64,000 nucleotides of DNA from Seriola aureovittata (taxonomy: Eukaryota > Chordata > Actinopteri > Carangiformes > Carangidae): assembly GCF_021018895.1 (NCBI RefSeq), contig NC_079377.1, forward strand, positions 5,586,501 to 5,650,500, in the 5' to 3' direction. Every line of letters begins with the position of its first letter. The stretch's first letter is position 1. Positions 51,656-64,000 of this stretch are shown in pieces. Under the pieces are notes generated by a model. The model searched no databases. It was given only the letters and a program-made list of their open reading frames with translations, and was not told the origin of the DNA. The position numbers were made by a program, and so were the translations under genes.

Positions 51656-51948
51656 AGGAGCTATTTGTAAGTTTTCTCTGAGGCCAAACGTGGTTTCTTG
51701 CTGGGAGCAGGTGGTGATTGTCACTTGACAAGAGCTTCTTGAGCTGGTTTGCATACTAACTTCAGTAAAAGAAAAGACGTGACCAGAGTTAACAAAGGTG
51801 TTGTTTTCCACAACTGGAGACAGCTCTTGGTGAGTAAAGGAATTAAGTTTGATGCTGAACTCACAACTTTTCTTCTAGACTGGTAAGTAAACAGCTGTTA
51901 ATGCTAACGTTGGCTATGTAGCGATAGCAAGACTTACAAATAGCTCCT
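51656..51948 (+). mobile_element. Complete TTAA-flanked MITE carrying a protein-like segment
   Basis: A 17-base perfect terminal inverted repeat, AGGAGCTATTTGTAAGT, bounds a 293-base element. TTAA stands directly outside on both sides (51652-51655 and 51949-51952), as in piggyBac or Kolobok type insertion. Inside, from about 51789, a plus-strand frame reads VNKGVVFHNWRQLLVSKGIK, then FDAELTTFLLDW and a stop, with CTG-GTAAGT resembling a splice donor at its end. Relatives are at 41791-42540 and about 60530-60800. Confidence 0.8.
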
Positions 51949-54900
51949 TTAATCTTCTGCCTCCACTGTGTTACTATTGCATCCTCAGCCTGGAGACTGT
52001 GATTATCTTCTTGGCAATTAGAAGAAGGACTCAGTAATAATGTCCGGTTGTCATCATCTATTTTTTCTGGTAATTTTCCTAATAGGAAGTAAGATGGTTA
52101 TAAATGCAATTCTGCATCTAAACATTATGTAATTTCATTTTTTGTGTTTTGAAAATATCCCGATAATTTCGGACATCCTCAGAAGACAAGTGTGTGGTGT
52201 CTTACCAGGCCACAGTCCCTCCAGCATTGGTCCAATGACCTAAAAAATCCCATCTAAACCTTGCATTCAAATTCTTTCCAAATGGGTATTTGATATTTAA
52301 TGAGCCTCTCTGCATGATAGTTCCTTATTTTCATCTCCAGTTCCCTTTTTTCCTTAATATCCAAACTATTATCCATTAGTTCTTCTTGTAAAATCTTACA
52401 CATCTGTAATATAATCCTATTTTTAATAGTCCCTCAACATGTATTGGATGGTCAAATACGTAGTTCGTCCCTTTCCCTGTGTTTCTGTAGGCTGATATCG
52501 TTTTAAACAAGTCATGGGCAATATAAAACTGCAAACATGACTAGAGTGATTACAAAGGATTAGTCATTAAGGAGAAGGGAATATCACGAGGAGAAGATGA
52601 ACAGTACAGAGTGAAATGTCTCAGTCTCATCTAGCGGGTGCAGCTGTTATTACACAAATCCTTCCCGTGGGAGGGCAGGGCAGATCTAGTTTAGACTACT
52701 GCAGCATTGCATAATTTTTTTTTCCAGCCAGACATGTTGGCAAATTATTGATGCTAATGGGCTACACCGCGCTGAAGACAGTAAGCTATTTCCTCACAAC
52801 ATTTTTCAAGTAATGTGCATCCGTCTTGCTGGGAATCCATATCCAGGGAGAGTTGTGCACTTGATGTTTCTTTGACACCATGAACCCCACTGAACAGATC
52901 TTCCCTTCAAAAACATGGCCTAATCAAAACCAAAGAGAGCACGGGAGAACATCTTGATGGTTCACGATGAAGAGGAGCTGGTTTTCACGGCTCCAAAACA
53001 CCATAAATTGACTCTTCAAAGCTCAATGGGTGACCTACTTTTTTGTAGCCAATTATATTATGTCTCACACTTGCATCTTCTTTAAGTGGGTCAAGAAACA
53101 CGAGAAATCTGAAAATAACTGAACAAAGTTTGTACGCAGACGGTGTGGTATTTGTTTTTCTTTTCTGACTGATGATTAATAAATGTATTGGGTTGATGAT
53201 CAGTTAAACATGAATTACTTAGTTAAATGGAAAGCTGTTGCCACAAATGGAAAGATATTTAAGAAGAAGATTTACCAAGAACCAAAGGTAAAGGTTTATT
53301 AAGAGGAGTTCGGCGTATAGGAGCTGAATATAAACTCCTATTCTATGGCTTCCTGCGAATGTATCTGCAGCTCATATGGATTAGTTTTCTTTTGCTCTGC
53401 ATTAGTTTAACATTTCCATGTTTTCCATAATGTGTTATAGGCTGTTTGGAAATTTCTAAATACTTAAGACTCTGAGAAATATGGAAAATCACATTTGAAT
53501 TACTACAGAAGGTATCACTAGCAACGTGAGCACGTCAGACACACAGACAGTGACTGATTACTTCTCGGATCATGAACATCCATGATAGCATAAAAACTGG
53601 CAACCCCCATAATGATCTGCTACAAAATATTTGCCTGATTAATGGAGTAAAAGTACCCGACAACAACCAACCAGGTTGTATGAGTCACTCAACAGTGAGT
53701 CAACACAACACTTTTCACTTTCTTTTGATAATGACCCAATGTTAAAGATGCTATATGTGTGGCATTATTCCATATAACGTAATAAATTTTTGTCTTTCAT
53801 GTCAGCTCAGACTTAACAATGTAGAACAGTGCAGGGCTTAGCAGCGAATGCAATAGATTCCTCCTATACAGATTTCTGTTGGTTTCAGCTGTATTCAGGA
53901 TGCTGGTTTTCTGGTCCAGCAGCGTTGTTAAATTACAGTTAAGCTCAGGAGGGATTTATCTCTGAATGTAGATGTGAAAGTAAACAGTGCTGAGTGAAAT
54001 GAGACACTAAATTTGCCAAAATATCTTTTGGAACTAGAACATCTTAATCGGGTGTTTGTAGATGTGTGAAAAGATGAACAAACAAATGAGACAACATTGA
54101 AAGCAGAATCTGACTATTATACCACGGCATTCTTCACAAGGCTTTCTAACATTTAGACATGTGTATATACTGGTGATGTAGTGTTAAGATACAGCAGTAG
54201 TCATCATTAATAACTGACAGACAGACAGAGCTGTTGACTGTTGACAAGTGTGATCCCTAATGCACCACTCTGCCTAATTATTGAAGCTTTTACCAATTAA
54301 TTACTTTTTTCAAAGACTTGAGAGGTGACCTGGACTGTGGATGAAATCTTTTTCAGCTGGAGAAGAGGTGATGACCAGGAGTTCAGATGTCTCAGGCAGA
54401 AGTATTTATTGTAAGCTTGGCACCAAGGGGAAAATGATGAGCAGTGCAACGCCAACAAGTGACTCAGAGTAGTACCACACCATTTTCTGAAGATGTCTTG
54501 TCCTAACTATTGCTATGTGTCTTGCCTGTTGTCCTTCTTTACACCTACAGTACTTGTCTAGGACTGGATTTGGGCAGTCTCCTCTAAGTTATGCAATAAT
54601 ATGTTCCAGCTGTCTTATCTATGACCTTCATTACCGTAGCTATGGAGGATAGAGTTGGCTCCATCTAGACACCAACAGCCATAATAGAGGCTAAACAGTG
54701 AACCACTGTCTAACAATGTGAAGGTTGAGAGTGGTGAGAAAAACTCCCTCACACGGACTAGTCCTCAAAAAGGACTTGCCCCTCTAAAGACTTGAGATTT
54801 GGTCCAAAAGACTTAAAAACAGGGATCCAAGTAGAATAAAGAATGATACAAATGTTGTTATAAAACACCAGCACTATCTATACAAATGGGATTAGACAGC

Positions 54901-54976
54901 GGCTATCAATCACCAGAACAGTGATATCTTCTCTTATTAGCATGAGAAGGTTGCAACACGTATCACCCAGATGGAG

Positions 54977-54983
<7 letters not shown>

Positions 54984-55012
<29 letters not shown>
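54984..55012. repeat. (GT)n microsatellite
   Basis: A perfect GT run preceded by ATATAT. Confidence 0.95.
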
Positions 55013-55015
<3 letters not shown>

Positions 55016-55683
55016 TATTGGATAAGTGGCATAAGTGTCTGTCTTTCTAGCACATGCACAGCAGAATACTAACAATTCTTCCCTCTCTTGCTGTCTTTCT
55101 CCAACTGTGTGGGAAGGTTATGATAACATGAGACTACTGGGAACCAATCCACTGAAAAGAAAAAACGACTTGGCGGCGAAGCAGTCAAGTTCTTTTAAAA
55201 CCCCATTACTGTCCCCAGCCCCGAAAAGACACAAGCCAAGCTGAGGTCTGAGAGGAATGCTGAGATAAAATGTGAAACAAGCTAAAAAAAAAAAGCTGCT
55301 TAACAACTCGTGTGAGTTTCCATTTCTGACAAACAAACAACTTACACCTCCACCACAACAAAGCATCTGGCTGCTAAACTTAACAAGGCGTGAAGTCTCT
55401 GTTGCAGCTGATATTTTACCTTCCACTGTTGTCTCTCTTCTCTGACTGGATTTCCAACTTTATTTCTCTTCTGAGACAGCCAGATGGATTGAAGAGCATG
55501 AAATTAAAGGGGCACTAGTATTTTTTGGACTAAAGCTGCTGACAGTGTGAATCAACACTCAACACCATGTGACCATTTTTCAGGTCCAGTTTTTAATGAA
55601 AATGCAAACCAATATTTCAGCTAAGCCTGTGTCTTAATGATGCCATGTTTAGAGTCTCAGGGTATCAGTCTGGTTTCAGTAAC

Positions 55684-55704
55684 TGTGTGTGTTTGTGTGT
55701 GTGT
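55684..55704. repeat. Short (GT)n microsatellite
   Basis: A GT run with one TTT interruption. Confidence 0.85.
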
Positions 55705-57961
55705 AACACAAAAGCATGCCCATGAGCACAGATTGCCTCCAGCCTTACACAGGCAGCCTTGGCCATTTGGCAAGCAGCAGACTGTAGTCTCTGTCACCGG
55801 GAGGAATACACAGCACAGCCTGAGGAGGGGAAAGAAGTAGAGGAAGGCAAAGCGCCAGCGGACACTCAGAAATAATCACTCTCTCCCCCATCACCCACAC
55901 ACCAAGTTCTGTCAGTGCAAATACAGCCACCCACTTGCTCTGTCCGAGGTCCTACAAACACAGCAGAGCCAAACTGACACAGTTCAGCGGGTTTCTGGAA
56001 AAAGCACATGCCTAGTAATCACAATCGGATCCAGACGTTGGCAGAGTTCTCTGTCAAGCTCAAACAGGTCACTTAAACTGTGACAGCAAAGTAAACAGCA
56101 GTCGCTCTCGAATGTTTAATTAGAATGCCTGAGTTACTGCCTGAGGAGAAATTGTGGTTTAGCTGTAACTGTTTAGTCATTAATGCAGATTTTTTTTTAA
56201 ACAACTGACAACTAATTTGTTATGAATTGTGTTTTGTGTAAATGAGCAAATATCAAAATTGAAGTTGTAGCAATCAAATTTGCTTCCTTAAGGCTATGTG
56301 GGTGCAGTTTGATCAAACTTGATTGATAGTGCCGTTCTCATTCTCATGGTTTTATTGCAACATTTGTAATTGGTACAAGTGCAAATACGCCATACCATCT
56401 TTTTCCGACAAGACCCAATCATCTCAAATGCTGTTGTCAGACAAGAGCGATTATATAGGCCAATTCTGCAAAACCCACAATTATGTTCACTTACAACATG
56501 TTTTTAATTCCAGTGTCAATGTTTTTTTAATTCTAACTTTTGACTGTATCTGTGCAAAGCAACAACAGAATAGTTTAGATTAGGGAAAGATTGATGTCAT
56601 GGCAAATAAACTATGGTTAAGGAATGGTTAGACAACTAAAACTCTTGGTTAAAGTTAGGGAAAGATCGACCTCACATCAACCTCAGAGTAATGGTAGGAC
56701 TCCAAGAAATAGCCTGGCCCTGTCAAACCACAGCTTGTAGATTTTACATTTTGTTAAACAAGCAAGATATAACAGTTAGCCACTGGTAAGGCGCTGGTGC
56801 TAGCTTCTTATCATATCATATCATATCAATCTTCTCATCTACCTCTTGGTAAGAAAACGAAGACATTTCACAAATCTCAAACAGTTTCTTTAATAAAAAG
56901 GAGAATGTTAGCAGCAAGTCTGTCATGGGGCCCAAAATCTGTTCTCCTTCATTAAAATCTGACGCACCACAGCCCATCACCATCCCTCGCTACATATAGT
57001 GCACAGATGGATGGATGGATTGCTGGTCGGGCCTACTAGGCACAGCCTCTGTTGGAAGTGACTACTGACACTATCTTGTTTGAAAGTTAATGAAATGACT
57101 ACAAAGATGTGAAATGTTGGAGAGTGACTACAAAGGCTGTAATTTGGATGTAATTCATGAGGATACTTTCAGAAATCCCCAGTACTGTTCTGACTTTGGC
57201 ATTTATTATTGTGTTCATGTGGGACCCTGTCATTTTAAAAAAGACACTAAAGAAAAATATAAGTAACATCTTTGCTATGACAAATGGCAGCAAGTGGTAA
57301 ATGTTACTTCATATAGCATGTTTGTGCTTTCCAGTCCAGTTGGTATGTGAAGCTCTACAGTGTCAAGCCTACCTTGAAATTACCTCCTATCCCACCTAAG
57401 CGAGACAGACAAAGACAGGCTTCGAAATAGAATATGTTTCAGAGGAAATGTTTCTGTCCATTTTCCTCCTGTGTGCATCGGGTGATTTACTGAAAACAGA
57501 GAGCAAAGTGTTGCGGCACTGATATGAAAAAAAAAGCTCAACTGAGGGACATTGAAATAAGATTAAAAAGAAACTTTGAACAAATCAAATTAAAAGTAGA
57601 TGCTCACTGTTGAAGTCAAGCTCTGCAGAACTTGCTGTCAGATTGCAGCAGAATGAATGACAGCCATTGGAGGACTGATATCTGATTGGCTTTATCTTAT
57701 CTGACTGTGATATGAAATGCTGTAGTTTCATTTAGATCAACAGCGATAACACAGCTGCATTTTCTAAAAAAAATATCCTGCGTATCCAGAGAAGAAAGGT
57801 AGGAAAGAATCTTGCCTTCCAACTGCCCGGTGCCAGAATATATTAATATCATCTAGCCCACAGCTATCTCCCTTGTAAAAGAGAACACAGCCACTCCATT
57901 ACTGAGCGGCATCCTGTGTGTTTTTGTGTGAAAGTGAGACTAGCAAGCGGGAGAGAGAAAG

Positions 57962-57998
57962 CGTGTGTGTGTGTGTGTGTCTGCGAGTGTGTGTGTGC
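57962..57998. repeat. (GT)n microsatellite, interrupted
   Basis: Two GT runs separated by CTGCGA. Confidence 0.92.
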
Positions 57999-60529
57999 GA
58001 GTAAATACGAGCATAACGGGCACCAGCAGGAGCTGAGATTCAGCTATCATTTTGGGATGCATATGGTGGAGAGGGTGGGTGGAAAGAGTGGAGAGGATGA
58101 GAGCGAGAAATTCTAATTTGCTCAGGGTTGCATGGCAAATATTTTGTGCTGATATGTTTACAAAAACAGAGGCTGCTGGAATATTTGCTGCTGCTTTCTT
58201 TTGGGGTTTTTTTCTGCACTTACCACTGCACTTGTAATGTGAATATGTCATACTACAATATACTACAACTGTTTCTACAGCGTAGGCATTTTTTATTTTA
58301 TTTTATCGCTAGCACACATATAGCTACATCCAACACAGGACATCAAGTTCTTGATCTTGATCTTTGTCCTTTGTAGCTAACTTTAGCATCAGAGCTGATG
58401 CAACACTGGTGTCTTGAGGTTTGTGTGACACATTATGTCCCATTGTATCATGAATGACTCAAAAGAAGTGTAGCACTTTGGGAACGACATTCAGTTCGCC
58501 AGTGTGTTATGGCAGCTGCCATGGAAAGGGAGGCTGGGGTAAGGGCATGTAAGCAGAGCCTGGGTCAAGGATGCTTCATATCACATATGATGTTATCTTC
58601 TCCAGAAACTAATTACTACAGAAGTACAAATAAATGCATATTCATGCTGTAGCTTTGAATAGAGCACAGTTGCTGCTTGAGCTACAATTAGTAGTTGTAG
58701 CTTGTTGAAATGACGTGATGATTACTGCCTTAATTTAGCTTTCCCATGAAGAACTAGCCAATTCAAATGCAACTCCAACTGTATTGCTCAATTTTGAGCA
58801 GTACCTGATTCCGAGGGAAGATACAGAAGCTGCATATTTAGCCATGGTTTGACAAAAATGTGACTGTTGGGAACATACTGTGCCAACAGATGGGCAGTGG
58901 TGGTGTGCCTGTGCTGCAGAGGACATTTCTTTTGACATCCCCCTCATAATCTCATCACCACTGGAATCTATTGTATTTAAAGAGATAAGATCATATCCTT
59001 TTGATAATAATGTAGAAACAGGAGCCAATAATAAAGCTTTGTTTATGTAGCACATTCTATACAAAAAGATGCTTCACAAACGAAAAAAAACATACAAAGA
59101 GAGATTCAAGAAATAGGAACATTAAAACATGAAAAGAGAGAAAATTCATATTTAAATGGAGTCTTGACTGTAGATAAGAGTGGACTAGCTGAATAGTTGG
59201 AGAAATGAGATGCTGGCAGCAGCAGACAAAGGAACAGATGACCAGAGGGAGATGATTGGTTTGCAGAGGCTGTGGCAAAATCTGATTGGTTGAAGTGAGG
59301 AATGTGAACGCTATTAGTCATCTGATTAAGTTTGAGTCGAGAAAAGAAAGAAAATCCAAATAAATGGAGTATACATGAGCATACACTGTCACTGCTTTAT
59401 GATGAAACCTTGTTAAGGTTTTACTATAAACCGTGTGCATGCAATCTCATCTGTCCAGATCCTCCCTCAGTTGTCCTGTGTGTTGAGCTTCGAGTTGGCT
59501 ACTGCCTGGAACTTTCTTAATCCGTCTTCCTGATTTAACTTGTGCTAAAATCCATTTGTGTTGCCAAACTACACTGTATGCATATATTAGTAGGTAATAT
59601 TGGCCGATTCAGAGTCAAATAAACAGCAAGCTTCCACAACAACTCTGCCATCTGTGCTGCAGAGCTGGTAGAGCTTCAAAGAGTTTACATTTATTGATGT
59701 AAACACCAGGTGACAGGTAGACCATGGCTCTGGCACAAGTGAAGTGGTGCATTACTGATAAACCTAATCTGCATCATGAACAGTGCACTGTTCAACTAGA
59801 AGTGCAGCACAAGGACATAATACTGTAACATTTCAAAAACCGTTCACAATGAAACTGAATCTTGGTTTCATCCCTATTATCTTAGTCATCTCAGCGTTTG
59901 TGCACAAAACATCCCTTTGTCAGTAGACGGAATGGAGAGAACATCTGTGATGGCACCTAGCACAACATAAAAAAACAAGAAGTACACAATGTAAGTTTAA
60001 TAGGCTATAGCCAGCAGTGTTTTCATTTTGATGTCTTCGCATCTGCTGTAAGCAGCAAAGAAAATGTCTGTTCACAAGAGGTGCCTGCAGTATCCACACA
60101 CAACATCATACACATCAAGCTGGGATCCCTACAGTCTGTGGGGTTTCCATGCAAGTGTCACCTTCTGAGAGGATCTGAACTCATTTTTAAGGGCCCATAT
60201 AGTATAAATGTGAGGGCTAACATGTAGGCGGAGAACGCTGCCCTCTGCAGTTTGGGTTAGGGAGAGTTTCCTGCCTTTTTAAGGACAGGTGTGGGCAATC
60301 AGTGCCTCTTTGTCTGAATCCTGGTAGATGTGTGGTAGGACTGCTTGGTGTGTGCAGATGTGGAGAAGTTGTGTCCTGATTGATCCTGTCTGATATAAGC
60401 TCTGCAGCCTCGTGTTGAAAAGGAAATTCAGCCTTTGTCTTTCCCTCCAATTTGAGCCAGAATAGTTGATCTGCTGACCTCTCCAGTGTCACCTTTAATC
60501 ACGGCCCCAGATTTAGCAAGACTTAAGGG

Positions 60530-60800
60530 GCAAACTTAGTTTAGTTATCAACATCACAGAAACGCAGAGATGTCTGAAACGCCTAGAGATAGATCTTTAT
60601 CTCCATCCCGAAGGACGCTCCAACAAGAAACCACGTTCAATGCCAAAGAAAAGTCGAAAACATGGGTAAAACCCGGTGTGGTTTTCCACCGCTGGAGACA
60701 GCTCCGAGCGAGTAAAGAGATGCAGTTTGATGGCGGGCTGCAACTTTTCTTTTACACTGGTGAGTAACATCTAATGTTGGTCTGTAGCGAAAAGTATCAT
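60530..60800 (+). mobile_element. Diverged relative of the TTAA MITE with the same protein-like segment
   Basis: A plus-strand frame from ATG at 60570 reads through KPGVVFHRWRQLRASKE, then MQFDGGLQLFFYTGE and a stop, with CTG-GTGAGT at its end. The same order is seen at 51789-51895 (FHNWRQL then FDAEL then FLLDW then the donor-like site). Further left, an AAGAAACCACGTTCAATGCC block matches the 51.7 kb element in the opposite orientation, so the copy is rearranged. Its edges are uncertain. It is probably part of a repeat and not a gene exon. Confidence 0.55.
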
Positions 60801-61689
60801 TAGGAGAAATGACAAACCGTACAGAAAAACACTTCAAGTGGCATAAATGAATGATTGATGATGTCGACAGACGTTTCAGCGATTTAATAGAATTTCGCCT
60901 GTTCCTGCGGCTGTTGTCCAGCTAGATGAGTCAGTAACTTTTCTTTTACAAGTAAGACAAAGATACTGTTTGATCCAGAACCAGCGGATTCGGGATCCCC
61001 TGCCTAATACTGTATTTATTTTAGCATATTCATATCCATCCTTACTATTTATTATACACACACAACAGACCTAACATGTTTGAATGTGAAGAACTTGTTT
61101 GATCTAAACTAGTTGTCCTATCACATGTTTGTCTGTATCAGGACCAGAATTCCAGTCCAGTCCTCCCCAGTGATGGACCAGCACCTGCCTTTTCTTCTGC
61201 GTCCCCCCATATCAATCAACAACAACCACATTACAGTAACACCTTGGAGCATTATCCCTGCACAGAACACATATTTTGCACATCCTGCTCAGTAGGGGTT
61301 TTGTCAACACTTTTGTACATTTATCTTTTTGACTGTTGCTGTATTTTACCTTTTTATTGTTATATCCTGTTAATATGTTTATTGGATACTGCATCAAACA
61401 CCAAGCCAAATATCTTGTAAGTAAAAAAACTGGCAATAAACCTTATTTTCTGATTCTGCCTTTGTGATGATGTCATCATCCCTTCCTCATGCTGCTGTAG
61501 CCTGACACCATGTGTCATGCAGTATCCCCTTGCCTTCATATTTTTGTAGGTAAATAAAAACATACTGTTTGTATTACAATAACTTATAATTTGTTTCAGT
61601 GAAATCAACAATTTAAATATCAACAATAAATGCACACATATATAATACATTATAAGGAACATGGGGAAAACAACAATATGATTAACAGG

Positions 61690-62090
61690 GGTCAAGAGGT
61701 GAAATACTGCCCCCTATGGAGGTGGATCAAGTAGCACGATCTTACACATTACACCTTTTAAAACAAGCCGTCAGGACTTCTGTAACTTTGTGATGTCACA
61801 AAAAAGCAGTCACCACTCCCAGCCATGCCCCAAGCCCTGACAACCTGGACCCACCATTTAGCCTTGCAGGATTTGGTTTCTGTTTTACGGTTTACCTGAA
61901 ATCTGCTACATTTTTATTTGATAACTCAGAAAACAGTCAGGCTCACCAACCTGAGAGAGGAGATGTAAAACTACATTGAGATTGTTTTTGGTTCTTAAAA
62001 CCATACATATATCTTCTTATGGATCAACACTTCAAATAAAATACAGTAGAAGAAGAAAATACGGGACCTTTTTATAAAAAAAAAAAAAAA
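61690..62090. repeat. Possible dispersed fish repeat
   Basis: Phrases such as TACTGCCCCCTATGGAGGTGG, TTTGTGATGTCACAAAAAAGCAGTCACC, CCTGGACCCACCATTTAGCCTTGCAGGATTTG and TACCTGAAATCTGCTACATTTTTA are ones I have met in dispersed teleost repeats. The block ends near an A run (62078-62092). Confidence 0.45.
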
Positions 62091-63714
62091 AAGCTGAATC
62101 AATCTGAATTGGTTCCCAGCAGTAAGATAAATGCTATGCTTGTTTTTCAAGCTTGCTTTTGTAGATATTCTGTTACAGGATATTTTTTCTTACAATATGA
62201 GTTGCAGAAATAATTCTGGTATACTCCAGCACACATTTGAGTCCCGTACTTTTTTTCTATCTTCATCAGCTTTTATATTTTTGTCAAGCCTGTGTATGCT
62301 CTGACTAAAGCCTGAAAAGAAACTGCAGGACGCCCGGGTCATGGCTTGACCTCTCTGGCTACATGACAGTACGGTGACAGCAAGGCCAGAGTAACCCTGA
62401 TCCAAGGAAACACTGAATGAAGAAGTAACAGAGTGACAGCATGACCTTCAGACGTAAGATTTGCGAGGGTCACTGGATGAAACAGACAGTCAGCACTTGG
62501 GTGGCAAGGTCAGTGTGTCGTGGGAGGATGGAGGATATGAATGAGCAGTCTTTTTATAGGGACGTGCATGGCTCAGAACACTCGCACCCTGCAGGCCCCT
62601 CAAGAGTCAATTTAGCGACAGGGTTATGGAAGATGTGGACATGAAGAGAGAGACAGTGTGAGAGAGGGGAAGGGGATAGCCTGCATAAGGTTGAACTTAA
62701 TGTCTTGGCTCACAGGGGATAGATTTTCAGGAGCATAACAGCCCATCTGTGCCCTTACGTAAAGTGTTTCCCTCATGTGGGATTGTGAATTGAGAGGGAA
62801 ATGCCCCGGTCTGCACTATTCAGCCTGGTGAAAGAAAAGCCACTTGAACCGTAAAAAAGCTGGGACCATCCTAAAGGGCATGTGATGACAGAGAGGTATC
62901 ATGCCTCCCTTCCTCCTTCCCACTCTACTGTTCTCTATTTGAACCCTTGCCATCATCCTTTGCTAGGCTTTTACTAGTTGCTGTAAACACAAAGTATTGA
63001 GATGATAAAGCTCTCCCCTGAACAATGATTGTCTGATCACGGCTCAAGCTTCGGATTTCTCCACATGTTGACATGTACAAAAACTTCCCTCTCCAAAGCC
63101 AGTGTGTTTATCTGCCCAAAAGCAATAGTTGCAAATGTTAGCATGTCTGGCTCACTACCTCACTACACACAGTAGTAACCAAACCCAGCATTACCTCCAA
63201 GACCAGTAGCATTTCATAGGTTGCTTTGAAAAACATAAAACCTTACACAGCTAACACAGCCACTGTTTCTTACAGTCTTACACGCTACTGTATCAACAGC
63301 TAATGTTAGCAGCTCCGTCCTGCTCTACTGGATTTGTGGAAGTTTACACTCAGGCAGCTGCAGGCAAACTTGTATTCCAAAATAGCCTGACGTGGATCAT
63401 CAACCTGTTGTGATGCTGACATTTTGCCTTTGACATGCAGTGTTGTGTAGTTGGAGTAACAGACTGATGCATTTATCTGACGCCAAAACACTGGACAATG
63501 GTTTGTAATCGTCAAACACAAGATATTACAACTCAAGAAAGTTATCACAGCAAGTTAACAGTAGAAATGCTCCAGTCACATTATCAGGAATGTGAGTGAG
63601 CTTGCATATATTTGATTGGCTAATGCAGCTCCTTGCTAGAGGCATTGCATTGCGTTGCAGTGCCCATTTTGCCCTGTCACCCATGTCCACCCATGGCAGA
63701 GCCCTTTTTGCAGG

Positions 63715-63862
63715 CTATGTCCACACTACTACGTTTGAGTTTTAAAACACATACCTGGTGTAATTGTAGCAAAAGTTTGAAAGGTCTGGTGGGGCAGAAA
63801 CGGAGACCTTTGGAAACAGCGACGTAGACACCAACGTTCGCTCTCTGATTGAGTCTCATCAG
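63715..63862. repeat. Possible MITE fragment (TGTCCACACTACTACG type)
   Basis: CTATGTCCACACTACTACGTTTGAGTTTTAAAAC, then ACGGAGACCTTTGGAAACAGCGACGTAGACACC, resembles a non-autonomous fish repeat built on this opening. The ends were not resolved. Confidence 0.35.
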
Positions 63863-64000
63863 CCTCGACTACCAGTGGTGAAAGCAACATGAATAATGAA
63901 ATACAAGTGTTACCAACCGTGTTGTCTTTGCTAGCAGCTGTTGTGAAGTTAAATTCCGCATTATAACTCTACAGCTGTTTTTGCTGCTCCTCGTTCGTTG

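Larger units (their letters stand above)
52000..60520. other. Gene-free stretch
   Basis: AT-rich DNA with GT microsatellites (listed), a TATCA repeat near 56811-56827, GGAT units near 57008-57019 and many short frames with no recognisable domain. No exon could be supported on either strand. Confidence 0.5.
60801..64000. other. Gene-free stretch with possible repeats
   Basis: Two parts resemble fish dispersed repeats: 61690-62090 and the end from about 63715. Otherwise no recognisable gene, RNA or regulatory element. Confidence 0.5.

Noticed and set aside
33793..64000. Neighbouring genes expected from mammalian order near GABRP (such as KCNIP1)
   Set aside because: I looked for EF-hand and other known exon sequences in the open frames and found none.
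1..64000. CRISPR array, operon or prophage
   Set aside because: There are no spaced direct repeats, no dense same-strand genes and no phage proteins; the window is vertebrate-type DNA with introns.

Overview
The window looks like a teleost fish (probably percomorph) nuclear chromosome. It is AT-rich, almost gene-empty, and dotted with CA/GT microsatellites and short interspersed repeats that I recognise from fish genomes. The one gene I can identify is the 5' part of a GABA-A receptor pi-subunit gene (gabrp-like) on the minus strand. No bacterial or plasmid features were seen.

Gene layout, minus strand (read right to left): start codon and signal-peptide exon (24033-24122), a 19.6 kb first coding intron, then coding exons 2 (4332-4444), 3 (2401-2468) and 4 (381-598). 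All have GT/AG borders and compatible phases. Together they give 452 coding bases, covering the signal peptide, the N-terminal helix region and the first part of the ligand-binding domain. The rest (Cys-loop, transmembrane helices) must lie beyond position 1. A CpG-rich block at about 33480-33792 has a good minus-strand donor site and may be the non-coding first exon and promoter, or an unrecognised gene.

The rest (24-64 kb) holds no gene I can recognise. It contains a decayed antisense non-LTR retrotransposon (37797-39312), a solo LTR (41967-42352) nested inside an older TTAA-flanked MITE, a complete TTAA-flanked MITE (51656-51948) and a third relative near 60.6-60.8 kb. The MITE family carries a short protein-like segment followed by a splice-donor-like site. 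There is also a hAT-like MITE (15566-16013), another foldback MITE (48215-48676), several common fish repeats, and a degenerate GGCTGT-type repeat in two opposed arms (49935-50465). Family names for repeats come from memory of fish consensus sequences and were not checked by search.
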